Shown here one piece after another: positions 18,279 to 30,877 of a stretch of 50,000 bases of DNA. The DNA comes from Anaeromyces robustus. Lineage: Eukaryota > Neocallimastigomycota > Neocallimastigomycetes > Neocallimastigales > Neocallimastigaceae. How positions within the stretch are numbered: position 1 is the first letter of the stretch; every line of letters starts with the position of its first letter. The notes beneath the pieces are model-generated. The model was not told the DNA's origin, ran no database searches, and saw only the letters and a program-made list of their open reading frames with translations. The translations under genes were made by a program, and so were the position numbers. Where the stretch lies: assembly GCA_002104895.1 (NCBI GenBank), contig MCFG01000036.1:5001-55000 (forward strand), given 5' to 3'.

Positions 18279-19661
18279 ATCTTTTTTTCAATTAAATGTA
18301 CATATTCTGATAAAAAATATATTATAAAAATTATTATAATTTTTTAAATGTTTAGTCCAGAAAAAGTATATCAATTCACTAATGTAACCTTCAAACTTTC
18401 TGGTCAAGGTTCTACAAAATATGATAAAAAGCCATTAAAGATTGATTTATCAAAAGGAGACCCTGATAAGTCAAATACTGAACTTTTCAATCGTGAAGAA
18501 TTTAAACTTCGTTGTTTACGTATCGATGAATCTTATATTAGAAGTAAATTAGCTGTTGATATTGCTGAATCTTTAGGTTTACCAGTTATTCAAAGTAGTT
18601 TCGCTAGACTTTATATTAACAACAAATCTTTCGGTTTATATGAAGTTGCTGATTTATATAAAAAGAAATTTATTAAGAGATTCTTCAATGTTGAAAAAAC
18701 TTCAGTAGCTGGTGCTCAACCAGATTTAGGTAATCTTTATAAAGGTGTTTCTGGTGATGGTCCAGCCTTTTTATATCCAGGTGAAGATTATTATGAAGTT
18801 GTTGTTACTAACAATCCAACTGATCCATTAGCAGATCTTCATGATTTAATGAATTGGTTACAAGCTTTACCAGATAATGCTACCAGAGCTCAAATTGAAG
18901 AAAGACTTGAACTTGAATCTACTTTAAAGTATCTTCTTTTTGAAATGTTAATTTGCCACTGGGATGGTTATTTAGGTAATGGTAATAACTTCTTAATTTA
19001 TACTGAACCAAAGCACGGAAAATCCCATTTCATTTCTGCTGATTTTGATAGTACTTTAGGTAAATGGTGTAAAGCAACAGAATATGATATTGACCAATAC
19101 ATTGAATTAGGTCCAGAAGGTAAAACATATTCAACAAAGCCATTACTTTATGTTAAACTTATTCAAAATCCAGAAATTAGACCAATATTTGAAGACATTT
19201 TAAGAAATGTTGTTGGTAATTTATTTAACATTCAAGCTTTAGGTCCAAGACTTAAATATTTCTATGAATTCTTAAAGCAAGATATGTATTGGGATGCTCA
19301 ATGTTTAGATCCATCTTCATCATTCCATATCCCAACTCATGATTTCTCTGGTAAGACCGATAGAGAAAGAGCTACTCCAGAACAAATTGATGCACATTTC
19401 TCTGATGCTGCTACTGATCCAGAAGAAAGTGTTACAGCTTACATTAAATTAAGATCTCAAGCTTTACAAGCTAAATATGCTATACCAGAATTAAAGGCTG
19501 GAGGTCAATTTGGTACTGTTGGTGGAAAAATTATTAAAAAGAAGAAGAATGAAAAGAATCAAGATGGTGATGAAATGGGATTAAGTAGTGATGGTTTTAT
19601 TAATAAACCAACTGTATTATTCATTACTGTAGTAAGTGTTATCCTTGGTTTAATGTTATAA
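17464..19661 (+). CDS. Secreted CotH-family (spore-coat H kinase fold) protein with GPI-like C-terminus
   Basis: CotH proteins have a divergent protein-kinase fold; bacterial CotH phosphorylates spore-coat proteins, and in gut fungi the domain is abundant in secreted, often dockerin-bearing proteins. Three exons: 17464-17494, 17702-18191 and 18356-19661, giving 608 aa. The first exon matters: spliced at 17494/17702 it gives a classic signal peptide, MNKKFITLLSALTLTINANA, followed by the mature protein. Kinase-like marks are GQGS at residues 190-193, HWDGYLGNGNNF at 375-386 (catalytic-loop-like Asp377) and ADFDST at 402-407 (metal-binding DFG-like). No Cys-rich fungal dockerin is seen. The C-terminus has a Lys/Gly/Ser linker then PTVLFITVVSVILGLML ending the protein at residue 608, as in GPI-anchored wall or membrane proteins. 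The substrate is unknown. Confidence 0.9.
17614..17673. repeat. 30-bp tandem duplication in CotH intron 1
   Basis: Two identical adjacent 30-bp copies (17614-17643 and 17644-17673) followed by a partial third. They sit in the first intron and happen to be open in the frame of exon 2, which creates a false upstream start codon at 17626. Confidence 0.95.
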
Positions 19662-21245
19662 ATCAAATAGAACAAAATAAAAATACAATAAAAGAAATAG
19701 AATAATACTAATAAAAAAAAAAGCAAAATTTAATATTAATATATATTAGATTTTGTAATAAAAAAACAATAAAAATAAAATAAATATTAATATATATAGA
19801 AATATTAATATATAAATACAGGTATATAAGAATTTAAAATTAAATAATAAAAAATCTTAATATATTTTTATTTATATATATATATATCATTAACAAAACA
19901 AAAAAAAAATACAAAAAAAAAAAAAAAAAAAAAAAAACAAAAAAGATTTTTTATATTCATTTTTATAATTTATATATTTTATCATTGTATAGATTAAAAT
20001 TAAAAAAAAATAGTATATAGATTATATATATATATATTTTTTAATTTTTCAAAAATATAATGTTTAAATTTTATATAAATAAGTAATAATATTGATATAA
20101 AATGAAATCATAACATCATATAAAATCATAATTAATATAGCAATAGTTTTATTCTTATTTTAAAAAAAAATCATTTAATTAATGATTTAACCATCTATTA
20201 ATGATATATTTAATAAAAGATAATTAATAAAAAACATTATTGATAATAATAATAATAAAAATATGTATAAAAATAAATAAATTTTTATATATATAAAAAT
20301 ACTAGTTATATATTATTTTAAATAAATATTATTTAAAAATGTTTCAAGAAAAACAAATAATTTTTTTTTTTATCGATTTTTTTTTTTTAATATATTTTTT
20401 GTTAAGTAGGTACCTTTTAATATGTACAAAATTATATAAATTAAAATAAAAAAAAAAAAGAATGATGTTTATATTGATATTCATATTATTATATGTAACA
20501 ATAAATTTGTATATATATATTTATATATAAATTTATAATATTATAATATATTTTTAAATATATAAAAAATAAGATATCTTTAAAATTTAATTTAATCAAT
20601 ATAAATTAAATTTATATATAAAAAATTTTATTTTGTATTTGTATTTGCCATTTTATATTTTTTTTTTTTTACGTTTGACAGGATTATGTTAATAAAAAAT
20701 ATAAAAATAAAGTAATATGAAATAAAACGATTTTTAATATAATTTTAATATAGGAGAATAGTATAAAATTTATTGTTTGACAATTTAATATATGATAATT
20801 TGAATACAAAAATTAATATTTCAGATATTCATATGAAATAAAAAAAAAATTTTAAAAAATATAAATATAAAATTAAGGTATTAATTTTTTGATTCTTTAT
20901 ATATATTCGAATATTCTATAATTAATAAATTAAATTATTATAATTTGTGGAAATTTCCATTAATTAATTATTATATTTTCAAAAAAAATGAAAATGAAAA
21001 TATACTAATAAATATATTATAATTCTATTATATATAAAATATATATAAATATAAATATAAATATATTTTATATATATTATATAAATATATATTTATTCAT
21101 TATATTTATTATATTTATATTATTTATACTTTTTGATTTTATTCTTTTATGACATTTTAATTAACAAATTGAGAAAATTAGAATAAATTTTTTTTATAAA
21201 GTACACACAATCATGTTTATTGAGTTTAAATATTAATAAACATGA

Positions 21246-21281
<36 letters not shown>

Positions 21282-21849
21282 CAAAATATGATACTAATGA
21301 ATTATTTAAATAAAAACATTATAAATACTTTTTATTTATTTTTAATTGAAATATAATATTAATACAAAAAATAAATAAATAAGAATGTCTCATATAAAAA
21401 GAATTGAAAAAAGTAAAGAATAAATAAATTGATAAATAAATCATAAATAATTTAATTATAAATATAAATATTTGTATAAATAAAATAAAAATTGGGTTAT
21501 TTATTTATTTATATTTATTTATTTAGTAATCAATTTGTTAATTATACATTTTTAAAATATTTGTAAATTTGTTCTATTTATCAATATATAAATAAGAATA
21601 CATCAGTTTATAGTAAAAGGAAAAAAATAATTATTAAATACATTATAATATCTAAGATACATTGAATACACTGAAGACATAATATTTTAAATTAAATTTA
21701 TTTATTGAAATTAAATCTTGTTTTTTTTTTTATATATATATATATATATATTATATTGAGTTCCTTATTCTTTTAGATATATATTTTATTATATTTTTAT
21801 TTTCATTTTATAACACAATTGTAATCTTTTTTATTTATTATACGGACAC

Positions 21850-22390
21850 TATTTTTACTATATTTTTTATTATCCTTTTCATGTTTTAATATTTATATTG
21901 TTACTACTATAAGTCCTTTTTTTCTGATAAAAAAATTTTTTACATTAATACATTCCATTAATAAAACTTTTCTGATATAAATACTCCAATTTTTTTATTA
22001 TTTTTTTTTCTAACTTTACATGAAATCTTTATGGTATAGTATTAATATTAAATATTTACTCTTAATTATTTATATATTTATTTTCTTTTTTTATTGATTG
22101 CTTTTAATAAAGGTGTATACGCCGTATTTATCTCTATTATTTTAACTCTATACTCAAATAAATGTTGCTATACATACTTAATAAAAACTTATTAAAAGTG
22201 AATTATGATTATTCCAAGTTTTTTTTTTTTTAATTTACATTTTACTCCGTACTACAATTAAATGATTTTTTATATTTTACTATATTTTTTATTTTCATTA
22301 ACTATATACTATCAATGATGATATTATTCCAGAATTATTATGATTTAAATTAACAGATATATCACATTCTAATATTATAATTGTTATCTT
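21850..22390 (-). pseudogene. Decayed ankyrin-repeat-like fragment
   Basis: The clearest piece is a short minus-strand reading ending at a TAA (22078-22080) that contains DKYGVYTPLLKAINKK, close to the D-x-x-G-x-T-P-L-x-x-A core of ankyrin repeats and to the Asn/Lys-rich ankyrin proteins typical of gut fungi. Just upstream in another frame, KFLLSMYSNIYLSIELK resembles the second half of a repeat, implying a frameshift. Further upstream, ISVNLNHNNSGIISSLI, and downstream, NNINIK, are weaker repeat-like pieces. Frequent stops rule out an intact gene. The alternative is chance similarity in AT-rich DNA. Confidence 0.35.
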
Positions 22391-22595
22391 CAAAACAAAA
22401 CATAATTGAAAAAAAAAAAAAAAACTAATTTTAATAATAGTCATACTTAGTTTTTAAAAATATCTTCATATAATCTATATTTGATTTTTCGCTATAACTT
22501 TAAATATATGAAATTAAGCAATGAACATATATATAAAAAAACATAATAATGGGATATATAGAAATAATTTAATTTATATATATATAAAAAATATG

Positions 22596-22635
22596 AAGTT
22601 TTGATAAATTTATATATATAAATTTATCAAAACTT
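22596..22635. repeat. Perfect 40-bp palindrome
   Basis: AAGTTTTGATAAATTTATAT followed directly by its exact reverse complement. It could form a 20-bp cruciform stem. It lies in non-genic DNA next to the ankyrin-like relic; no target-site duplication was recognised. Confidence 0.9.
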
Positions 22636-22958
22636 TATTTTTTTTAAAAAATAGTATTATAAAGTATATATTTTTTAATAAAAAAAATACTAAATAAAAA
22701 TTTATACTTCTTTAAAGTATATATATAAAAATAAATATGAAGAGCAAATTTTTATGATTATATATATAATATTAAATAATGTATACTATAGTAAAAAATA
22801 ATGATTATTATAGTAATAATAATTCTAATATTAAAAAATACAATACTAAAAAATAATGACAATAATTAATTTTTATAAATGATATAATATATTATTATTA
22901 TTATTATTATTTTAAATTTTATTATTAATTATATTCCATAATGATATATATTATTAAT

Positions 22959-23236
22959 TTCTTTTCAACAAAATCTTTAAAAATAAAATAATTGTTGAAA
23001 ATTTTTTTCAAATATCATTGAATGATTTGCACTTTAAAGAGAAATTTTTTTTAAATTCTTTTCTAATTCAGTACTATTTACCTTTCAAACATAGATTATT
23101 CAACAATATTAATTTAACTTAAGGTTACTATTAATTCATTCATAGTTTTTTGTTTATTTTCTAACCTATACGCCTATTTCTTGTGAGTGTGTAGAGTATT
23201 TCAAAAAAATAAATATTAACAATAATAATAATTTTA
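22959..23236 (+). pseudogene. Coding-like island of unknown origin
   Basis: A plus-strand frame is open for about 54 codons (about 22959-23121) and includes LNDLHFKEKFFLNSFLIQYY, a balanced protein-like composition in DNA where stops are otherwise frequent. A second frame at about 23144-23254 contains TPISCECVEYFKKININ, which loosely resembles an ankyrin repeat. No start codon, splice pattern or intact product is evident. It immediately precedes the IST1 exon copy on the same strand, so they may be parts of one decayed insertion. Confidence 0.25.
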
Positions 23237-23280
23237 TAGAGTTTATGATCAAGCGTTGATTGAAGCCATAAAAACTATTA
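23237..23280 (+). pseudogene. Relic copy of IST1 exon 3
   Basis: These 44 bp match the minus strand of 33461-33504 at 42 positions, with differences only at 23255 and 23275. The match starts at the TAG of the intron acceptor and runs into the exon that encodes VYDQALIEAIKN of IST1 in this window. Homology stops abruptly at 23280. It is read in the orientation opposite to the functional gene about 10 kb away. A fragment duplication or the remnant of an IST1 paralogue explains it; chance does not. Confidence 0.85.
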
Positions 23281-24021
23281 TTTTCATAATTAATTATTAT
23301 TGTTATTTTCATAATTAATTATACAATAATTTTTACTTATTTATTCATTATTTATTATATTTAATTATTACTAATACTATTATTATTACTATTATTATAA
23401 TTATATATGTTATTTAATAATTAAATTATTTTATATATTTTTAATTACGAATAAAAGATTGAATGAATTAATAAACAAATAAAATTTTACTATTTTAATA
23501 ATACTAATAATAGTATATAGGAAATATATAATATCTTCATTTATTATTTAATTTTGAAATGAATTGTTTTTTATCGTTTTTAAAATGTATAATTCAAAAG
23601 TTTAAAATAATTATTTTAAAAAAAGGTGTAAATATCATCCAAGATTCTTTAAAAAAATATTTATTAATTAGAGTATATCAATGACTAGAAAAATATTTTA
23701 ATTTTTCTCAAAAGTTTATGTTTCTTCTTATTTTTTTTTATTATTTTTTTCTTATTATTTTCTAATTATTATTAATTATAAGTTTCCGTTATTTTAATTA
23801 TATATATTTTAATATAAATATATTTTCTTCATTTAGTTTTATAAAGTTAATAATTATATTTTAATTTTTAATTTATTTTCATTTTTAATATAATTATTGA
23901 AATTTTATTTGTAAAATAATCTTAAAAATTTTTTAAACTTACCATGAAAATTAAATTAAAGGTTACAGTACAAATTGTACAAAATTATGTAAATAATAAT
24001 AATAATTATAATACTAATACT

Positions 24022-24052
<31 letters not shown>

Positions 24053-24068
24053 GTTAATAATAATTAAT

Positions 24069-24111
<43 letters not shown>

Positions 24112-24915
24112 TAATAATAAATAATAATAATAATAAAAACAAGAAAGTAAAATATTATAAATATATAAATATAATTAATATAAAAAATCTAATCAATATA
24201 GATTTTTTTAAAGTATTTTTTAAGATATAAATTTAATATTTATATTAATACTTATTATCATTAAATAAGTTGATACATTCTAAAAATATGATTTATATAA
24301 TAATAAATTAAAAAAAAGAAATTGGAAAAAAAAAATACTTATTTTATTTATTCAAAATCAGTTCTTCTATTTTCTACTAGTTACTTTATTTTTATTTATT
24401 GAAAAAATCTTAAAATTATATTAATATAATAATTAAAATATATATTTTGGGAAATCAAATATTTTTTTTTATTTTTTTTTTATTTAAATTTATTTACTAT
24501 TTATTTATTTGTTTTAATAATTATTTATTCATTTATTTAAAATTTGTTTAATTAAAAAATTATTTTGAATATTATTAAAATATATTAATTACAATATATT
24601 CATTATATATTTTGTCATATAATATATCAACAAATTATTTATTATAGAAAAATTTTTGATTATTAAAAATAATTTGAATATTTATAATAAAAAAAATTCG
24701 CTTTAATTCAATAATTAAAAAAAAAGTTATAATTAATTCTAAAGATTAATTATAATCTTTAAAAAAAAAAAAGAAAAAGAAGAAAAAAAAAGAATTAATT
24801 ATAGAATTTAAGAGCAAAAAAAAAAAAAAATCATTTGAAATTTTCAAAACAATTTATTTAAAGACAATATTAATTATTTTTTTTAAATTGTTTTCAATAT
24901 AAAAAATCATTAAAC

Positions 24916-27420
24916 ATGGATGATATATCAGTGGTTTTTGAAGCAATTGAATCTATGTATAAATCTGAAGATAGAAAGAAAAGAAAGGAAGCAACAAATT
25001 ATCTTGAAGATTTTCAAAAATTAGTTAGTAATTTAATAATTTTTATTTCAATATTTTAAAATAATTTCTTTAAGTTTGTTTAAACAAAAATTATACAAAA
25101 AGTAATAAAAATAAAGAATAATTAATTTACTTTTTTTTTTTATAAATAATATTATTAATATTTATAATAATTAATTATTATATATAATAATAAAATAATA
25201 AGCCTGAAGCATGGACAATTTCGGATCAAATATTAAGAAGTGAAAATGTTAGTGAAGAGGCAAAGATATTTGCTGCTCAGACTTTTAAAAAGAAGGTAAA
25301 TCTATTTGATAAATATTTCTATATAATTTAAATTATTATTTCTAAATAATAGTTATAACTTTATTGATATTTGTTAATTCTTAAGAATAATTATTGCTAA
25401 TTATTATATATTATTAATTATGGATTATTATATATATTTATCATTAACTATATATTACTATATATTACTATTACTTTAATTATTTATTAATAATAATTAC
25501 ATAACAATTAATAATTTATATATTTAAGATTTTGTATGATCTTAAACAATTAGATGATAATACTAGACAATCCCTTATAAATTCATTATTTGAGTTATTA
25601 CATATTTATCGTAATGGTCCGAAAATAATAATTACTCAATTATGTATATCAATTGCAGATTTATCTATTTTAATTAAATCATGGAATAATCCAATCCAAC
25701 AATTATTGGAATTGTTTAGCAATAATCAAGAAATGGTTACATGCTTATTAGAATTTTTAACTGTATTACCAGAAGAAATTTTATATAATGAAAATATTCC
25801 AATGGAGGTATTTATATAATTTAATATATAATTAATAATAAAATTTAACTATATTATATGAATTTAAATTATAAATATTTTATAAAAACATTATAAATAT
25901 ATTAAATATATTATCAATTTATAAGATATCCGAGTTAAATGATAGAGCTGATATTTTATTGGGCAATAATTCTGATAATGTTTTACAATTATTAACCTTA
26001 TATTTACAAAATTCAGGTAAATTAAAAATATAAATTAGATAACATAAATTTATCAATTATTTTAATAATTATAATTATTAATATTAAAAATAATTTTTAT
26101 ATATATTCATTTTGAAATTATTAAAAACAAATAAACATAAAAAATTAATTTAAGAGGGAAATTATAAATTACAAGAAAATATATTGAATTGTTTATTAAG
26201 TTGGATAAAATCTAAAGATATAAAAGTAATGTCATTGCTTAATACCCCATTTATTAATATGGCATTTTCATGTTTACAAAATATACAATTATTTGATATT
26301 GCTGTTGATTTAATTGAAGAATTAATTTATAATTCATCAGATATTCAAGAAAATATGCCAGTTATTGAAATTATTTATGTACATTTAGTATCATTACAAG
26401 ATCTTTTGAAACGAGATAAAGATGATGAAGATACTGTTAAAGGTATATGTAGAATATTTGCTGAAGCAGGTGAATCCTATTTAGAATTAATTGTTGAAAA
26501 CTTCAATGCATTTAAAGGTATTGTAGAAGGTTTATTAGAATGTGCAGCAAATTCTCCATTTGAAATTATACCAATTACTTATAATTTTTGGTATAGATTA
26601 CAAAAAAAAATTAATGAATCAGAATATAGTAGATTTAAACCACAGTTTTATGATATTTATAGAAATCTTATTGGAATTATTATTGATAGATTACATTATC
26701 CAGAAGACCAGAATGAATGGACTTCTATGGAACGTGACGAATTTAGTGATTTTCGTCATAATATGGGAGATGTATTGAAAGATTGTTGCATGGTTTTAGG
26801 ATGTAAAGAATCTTTACTTGTTCCATATACTTTAATTAATAATTTTGTTCAGCAATCAAAACAAAATTCAAATATACCATGGCAAAATTTAGAAGCACCT
26901 CTTTTTTCATTAAGAGCTATGGGAAAAGTAGTATCACCTGATGAATCTGAAATTATGCCAAAAATTATGGATCTTTTTTCTGAATTTATCAATCATCCAA
27001 AAATTAAATATGCCGCTATATTAGTTATTGGACGTTATTCATTTTGGACTGAAAAACATCCACAATATATTCCATTCCAATTATCCTATGTTTGCTCGGG
27101 ATTTGAAGAAGAAGAATCTGAAGCAGCTGCAGCAATGTCATTAAAATATATGTGTGAATCATGTGGTGTTTTATTGATTAATTATTTAGATCAGTTACAT
27201 CCATTCTATTTAACAATGATGCAAAAATTAGAACCAAGAGATAGACTTGAAGTTACTGCTGCTATTTCACATGTATTATCAGCATTACCAGAAGATAAAC
27301 TTCTTGAAAATCTTCAACATTTTTGTTTGCCATTAGCCCAAAAATTAAACGAAATTGCTATTAATGGTAAAGCTTCTGACGAATCAGAAATGGTAAAAAT
27401 AACTAAAGAAATAAAAGGTA

Positions 27421-27489
<69 letters not shown>

Positions 27490-29014
27490 TTATTTTTTAT
27501 TATTTATTATTTATTATTATTTATGTCCTTATTATTTACTAATATATTATATTATATTTATTATTTATTTGTGTTTTATATTAATAAACAAAACGACAAT
27601 ATATTAATTTATTTTATTAAAATTAAAAGATTTACTTTCTCAATTAGGAGTATTCTTTAAGAATGTTGAACCGAAATCAATTACAATAAATGAACATCCA
27701 TGTGTATCTTTATTAAAGTCTTTATGGTCCGTATTTGAATATTTATTTGCTAATTTATCAGATATACAAAATATTTCAGAAAGTATATGTAGATGTCTTG
27801 TTAATGCATTAAGATCTTGTAAATTGTATTTAGCACCAATGCTTAATCCATTAATACAGCAAGTTGTAACATTATATAATAACTATAACTTTTCATGTTA
27901 TCTTTGGTTAGCAAAATATATTATTGATATATTTTCAGATGATATTAATCAATATTGGCCAATATTACAAGATATGGTTAATAGTTTATGTCAAAAATCA
28001 TTTAATCTTTTTTCTTATAAAGAGAATTTAATAGAATATCCAGATGGTAATTATCAATATATATATTACTATATATATTATTTACTATTTATATATTTAT
28101 TAATTTAACATTTATTAATTTTTTTTATTATAATATTATATATTAAATATTATATATTATATATTATATATTATATAATATATATTTTTAATATTGGTTA
28201 AAATAAAATGATGATATAATAATAGTTGTTGAAGATTATAATAGAATGTTAGTAAAATTAACTGAAAAAGCGCCTAGTCAATTTATTAATTTACCTGTAA
28301 TAAATACAATTTATCAATGTGCAATAGCCAGCTTAGAAACAGAAGAATCAAGAGCACTTTCTTCTGTATTAGAATTTTTAGAATCATTTTTATCTATATC
28401 AGTAGATACAAAAAATAATAAAAATAATCATAATTTATTACAGTTAAATAAAATACAAGAAATAGAATTACAGAAAATGATAGCAGTATTACAAGAAAAT
28501 GTTAATACATTTATACCAAGAATGATTAAAGGACTTTTATATGATTTCCCAAGAGAAGAACTTATTACTATTGGAATCATATTAAAATATCATACTTATT
28601 ATCTACCGGAAATTACTATAGGTTTAATGAAAGAATCTTTCAGTAATTATCAAGTATCTGAAATAGAGATTAATCAAATTATAGAACAATATCAATCGTA
28701 AGTTTATTTTTATTTTTTTTTTTTTTAAAAAAAATTTAAATATTTTTTATGTATATTTTTATATTTTTATTTATTATTTTATATTTTCATTCATATATTT
28801 TTTATTTATAATTTGACTGATTTATTAATTTACTATTTAATATTAATATTAAAAAATTATTAATAATTTTTATTATGTTTATTTTTTTTTTCTTATTATT
28901 AATATATTCAGAGCTATCACCGAAGAAAGTGGCAATTCAAAACTACAAAGGATATTACAAGATTTTACTAATTCATATAGAAGAACACATATAAGTTCAA
29001 GAACTAAAAAATAA
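24916..29014 (+). CDS. TNPO3: Importin-beta family nuclear import receptor, transportin-3 / MTR10 type
   Basis: Transportin-3 (human) and Mtr10 (yeast) carry SR-type RNA-binding proteins into the nucleus and release them on binding Ran-GTP. Eight exons join in phase: 24916-25023, 25203-25295, 25529-25807, 25926-26016, 26155-27417, 27630-28046, 28226-28697 and 28912-29014, giving 941 aa (human 923). The N-terminus matches the importin-beta N-terminal region (PEAWTISDQIL, then FAAQTFKKK). Further family blocks are LEFLTVLPEEI, ITYNFWYRLQ, DEFSDFRHNMGDVLKDCC and, at the C-terminus, KLQRILQDFTNSYRR, which corresponds to the ALRDFTRLFR end of TNPO3. The whole chain reads as helical HEAT repeats. 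A (TTA)n-(TTTA)n tract after 27420 is intronic, although it stays open in frame. MTR10 is the fungal name. Confidence 0.92.
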
Positions 29015-29612
29015 TGATATATTAATGATTCAATAATAAATAATAGATAATAAAAATAGTATTATAAAAGAAAAAAATAAAATAAAAAAAATAATATATA
29101 TTATAAAGTGATATATAAATTTTTGTTTTAAAATAAAAGTTAAATAATTAAATATAATAATTATAATAATAATTAATATTAATCATAATAATAAAAAAAA
29201 AACGGCTTAATATTATCAATTAAAATTTTTTATATATTTATATTCATATATTTTATTTATTAATTTATTCTTTTATTTATTCATTTTTTTATTGGTTATT
29301 ATTTTTTTAAAAAAATTATTTTGAATGTGATAATTATATTTGTTTACTTTATTTTTTTTTATTAAAATATATATTACATATTAAATTTTATTAAATATTG
29401 ACAAAAAATTTTTTTTATTTGGTAGTTTTTTTTTTTTTCCTTTTTTTATTTAAATATAATAAATAATTAAAATTTAAATAAGATTGGAAATAACTTTATT
29501 TATAAAGTAAATTTAAAAAAAAAAGAAAAGAAAGATAAAAATAATTTTTTATAATTATTAAAACAAAATAAAAAAATAAAAATAAAAATAAAAATAAAAA
29601 TAAGAATAAAAA
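29015..29612. other. Intergenic region importin / MAPEG-like gene
   Basis: About 600 bp between two plus-strand genes, made of poly-T tracts and AT runs, with an (AAAATA)n-like purine stretch just before the downstream ATG. No additional feature is seen. Confidence 0.7.
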
Positions 29613-30877
29613 ATGAGTGATAGAAATGTAATAAGAAGTGGATTATCACAACTTGGAGTTTTAATAACTTATCCTTTAGTTCATATATTAGCAGGATGTT
29701 TAGTTCTTCATATAACTTCATCTGGTGTTATAAATAATATTTTTGTTCGTTTTCTTCAAAATTATATTGGTAAATTTATATACGCTTATACATTTTATGT
29801 TCATAATTAAAATTGTACAAACCCATTATATTAAAATATATGAATTAATAAATAAAACATATTAATAACAATTTAATATAAAATATATAAAAATTGAAAT
29901 CATTTTTATATTATAATTAAAATTCTTCATAAAAAGGAAAACAAAATATCGCAATTGCTATGGTTGGAATTTATGCTGTATTTGTTTATACCATTGTTGA
30001 CTATATAGTTAAAGTTTTGTCTGAAAGTGATATTGATGATTCTCCAACTATGAGAGTAAGTATTATTAAAACATATTTTAAAATGAAAAAAAAAAAAAGT
30101 AAAATATTTATTTTTACTAATCGTTAATTTATAAAAATAATAAATGTTAAATAAATAAAAGTGGATAAGAATTATTAAAAAGAGTTCAATAGTTAGCAGA
30201 GTACAAGCCCTCCATTTAACTTTAATTGATAGTTTCCCTCTTTTTGCTGCTTCAGTTATAAGTAATGATATAATATATTATAAGAATAATTATTTTTTAC
30301 AATTTTTTATTTCTTTCTTTTTTTTTTTTTTAAAAAACAAAAAATTATTATATTAAAATATTTTATTAAATTAAATTTTTTTTTTTTTCTATTTTCTTCT
30401 TAAATATATTTAAAAAAATAGTTTCATACATAACAAATGTACCAATTTTAGTAAGAAATACGTAAGTTTAAAAATTCAATTATTTTACTTTTATTTTTAA
30501 AATTATTATTGTTATTGTTATTTTAGTTTATTGTTATTATATTTTTGTTTTTTTTTTATGGTTATAATTTTAAATATTTTTATAATAATGAAAAAAAGTA
30601 TTAATATAAATATTGAATATTATTATTATAAATAATATAATGATAAAAAAAAAATAGATTTTCAATTCTTTTTATTCTTTCAAAAATTATATCTGCTATG
30701 TCATCCTTTTTGTATTTGGAATTCCCACGTTCTTTATTCTGGGCTATTTCAAATATATGCTGTTATATATTATTCTTCTATTCAGTATTTTTAGATTTCC
30801 CAAAATATTTCAAACAAGCTCTTCGTAAATGGGAATATTTCTTCAAGGATGTTACTGATTACTACAATTTCCATTAA
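29613..30877 (+). CDS. MAPEG-like four-helix membrane protein
   Basis: Five exons join in phase: 29613-29769, 29937-30055, 30162-30261, 30422-30461 and 30658-30877, giving 211 aa. There are four hydrophobic segments: about residues 12-36, 57-75, 118-132 and 140-190 (the last probably two short helices). The motif RVQALHLTLIDSFPLFAA, residues 105-122, resembles the MAPEG signature, in which R-x-x-x-A-H-x-N-x-x-E-N-F-P precedes a helix, and FPRSLFWAI (161-169) fits the later arginine of that family. MAPEG enzymes are membrane glutathione transferases and eicosanoid enzymes. The usual Asn and Glu of the signature appear as Thr112 and Asp115, so activity is uncertain. It ends with an aromatic, charged tail without a known retention signal. 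Confidence 0.6.

Larger units (their letters stand above)
19662..24915. other. 5.2-kb gene-poor region with relics
   Basis: Very AT-rich sequence between two plus-strand genes. I found no intact gene, tRNA or transposon. It contains a 40-bp palindrome (22596-22635), an ankyrin-like relic (21850-22390, minus), a plus-strand coding-like island (22959-23236), the IST1 exon 3 copy (23237-23280), a poly-A run at 21247-21277 and (TAA)n at about 24020-24140. The core promoter of the importin gene must lie near its right end. Confidence 0.7.

Noticed and set aside
19662-24915. Transposon or virus-derived element in the gene desert
   Set aside because: No reverse transcriptase, transposase, integrase or capsid-like reading and no terminal repeats were seen; only short relics and a palindrome.
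29500-29721. Minus-strand Phe/Ile-rich frame
   Set aside because: It overlaps the first exon and the upstream A-rich leader of the MAPEG-like gene in antisense.
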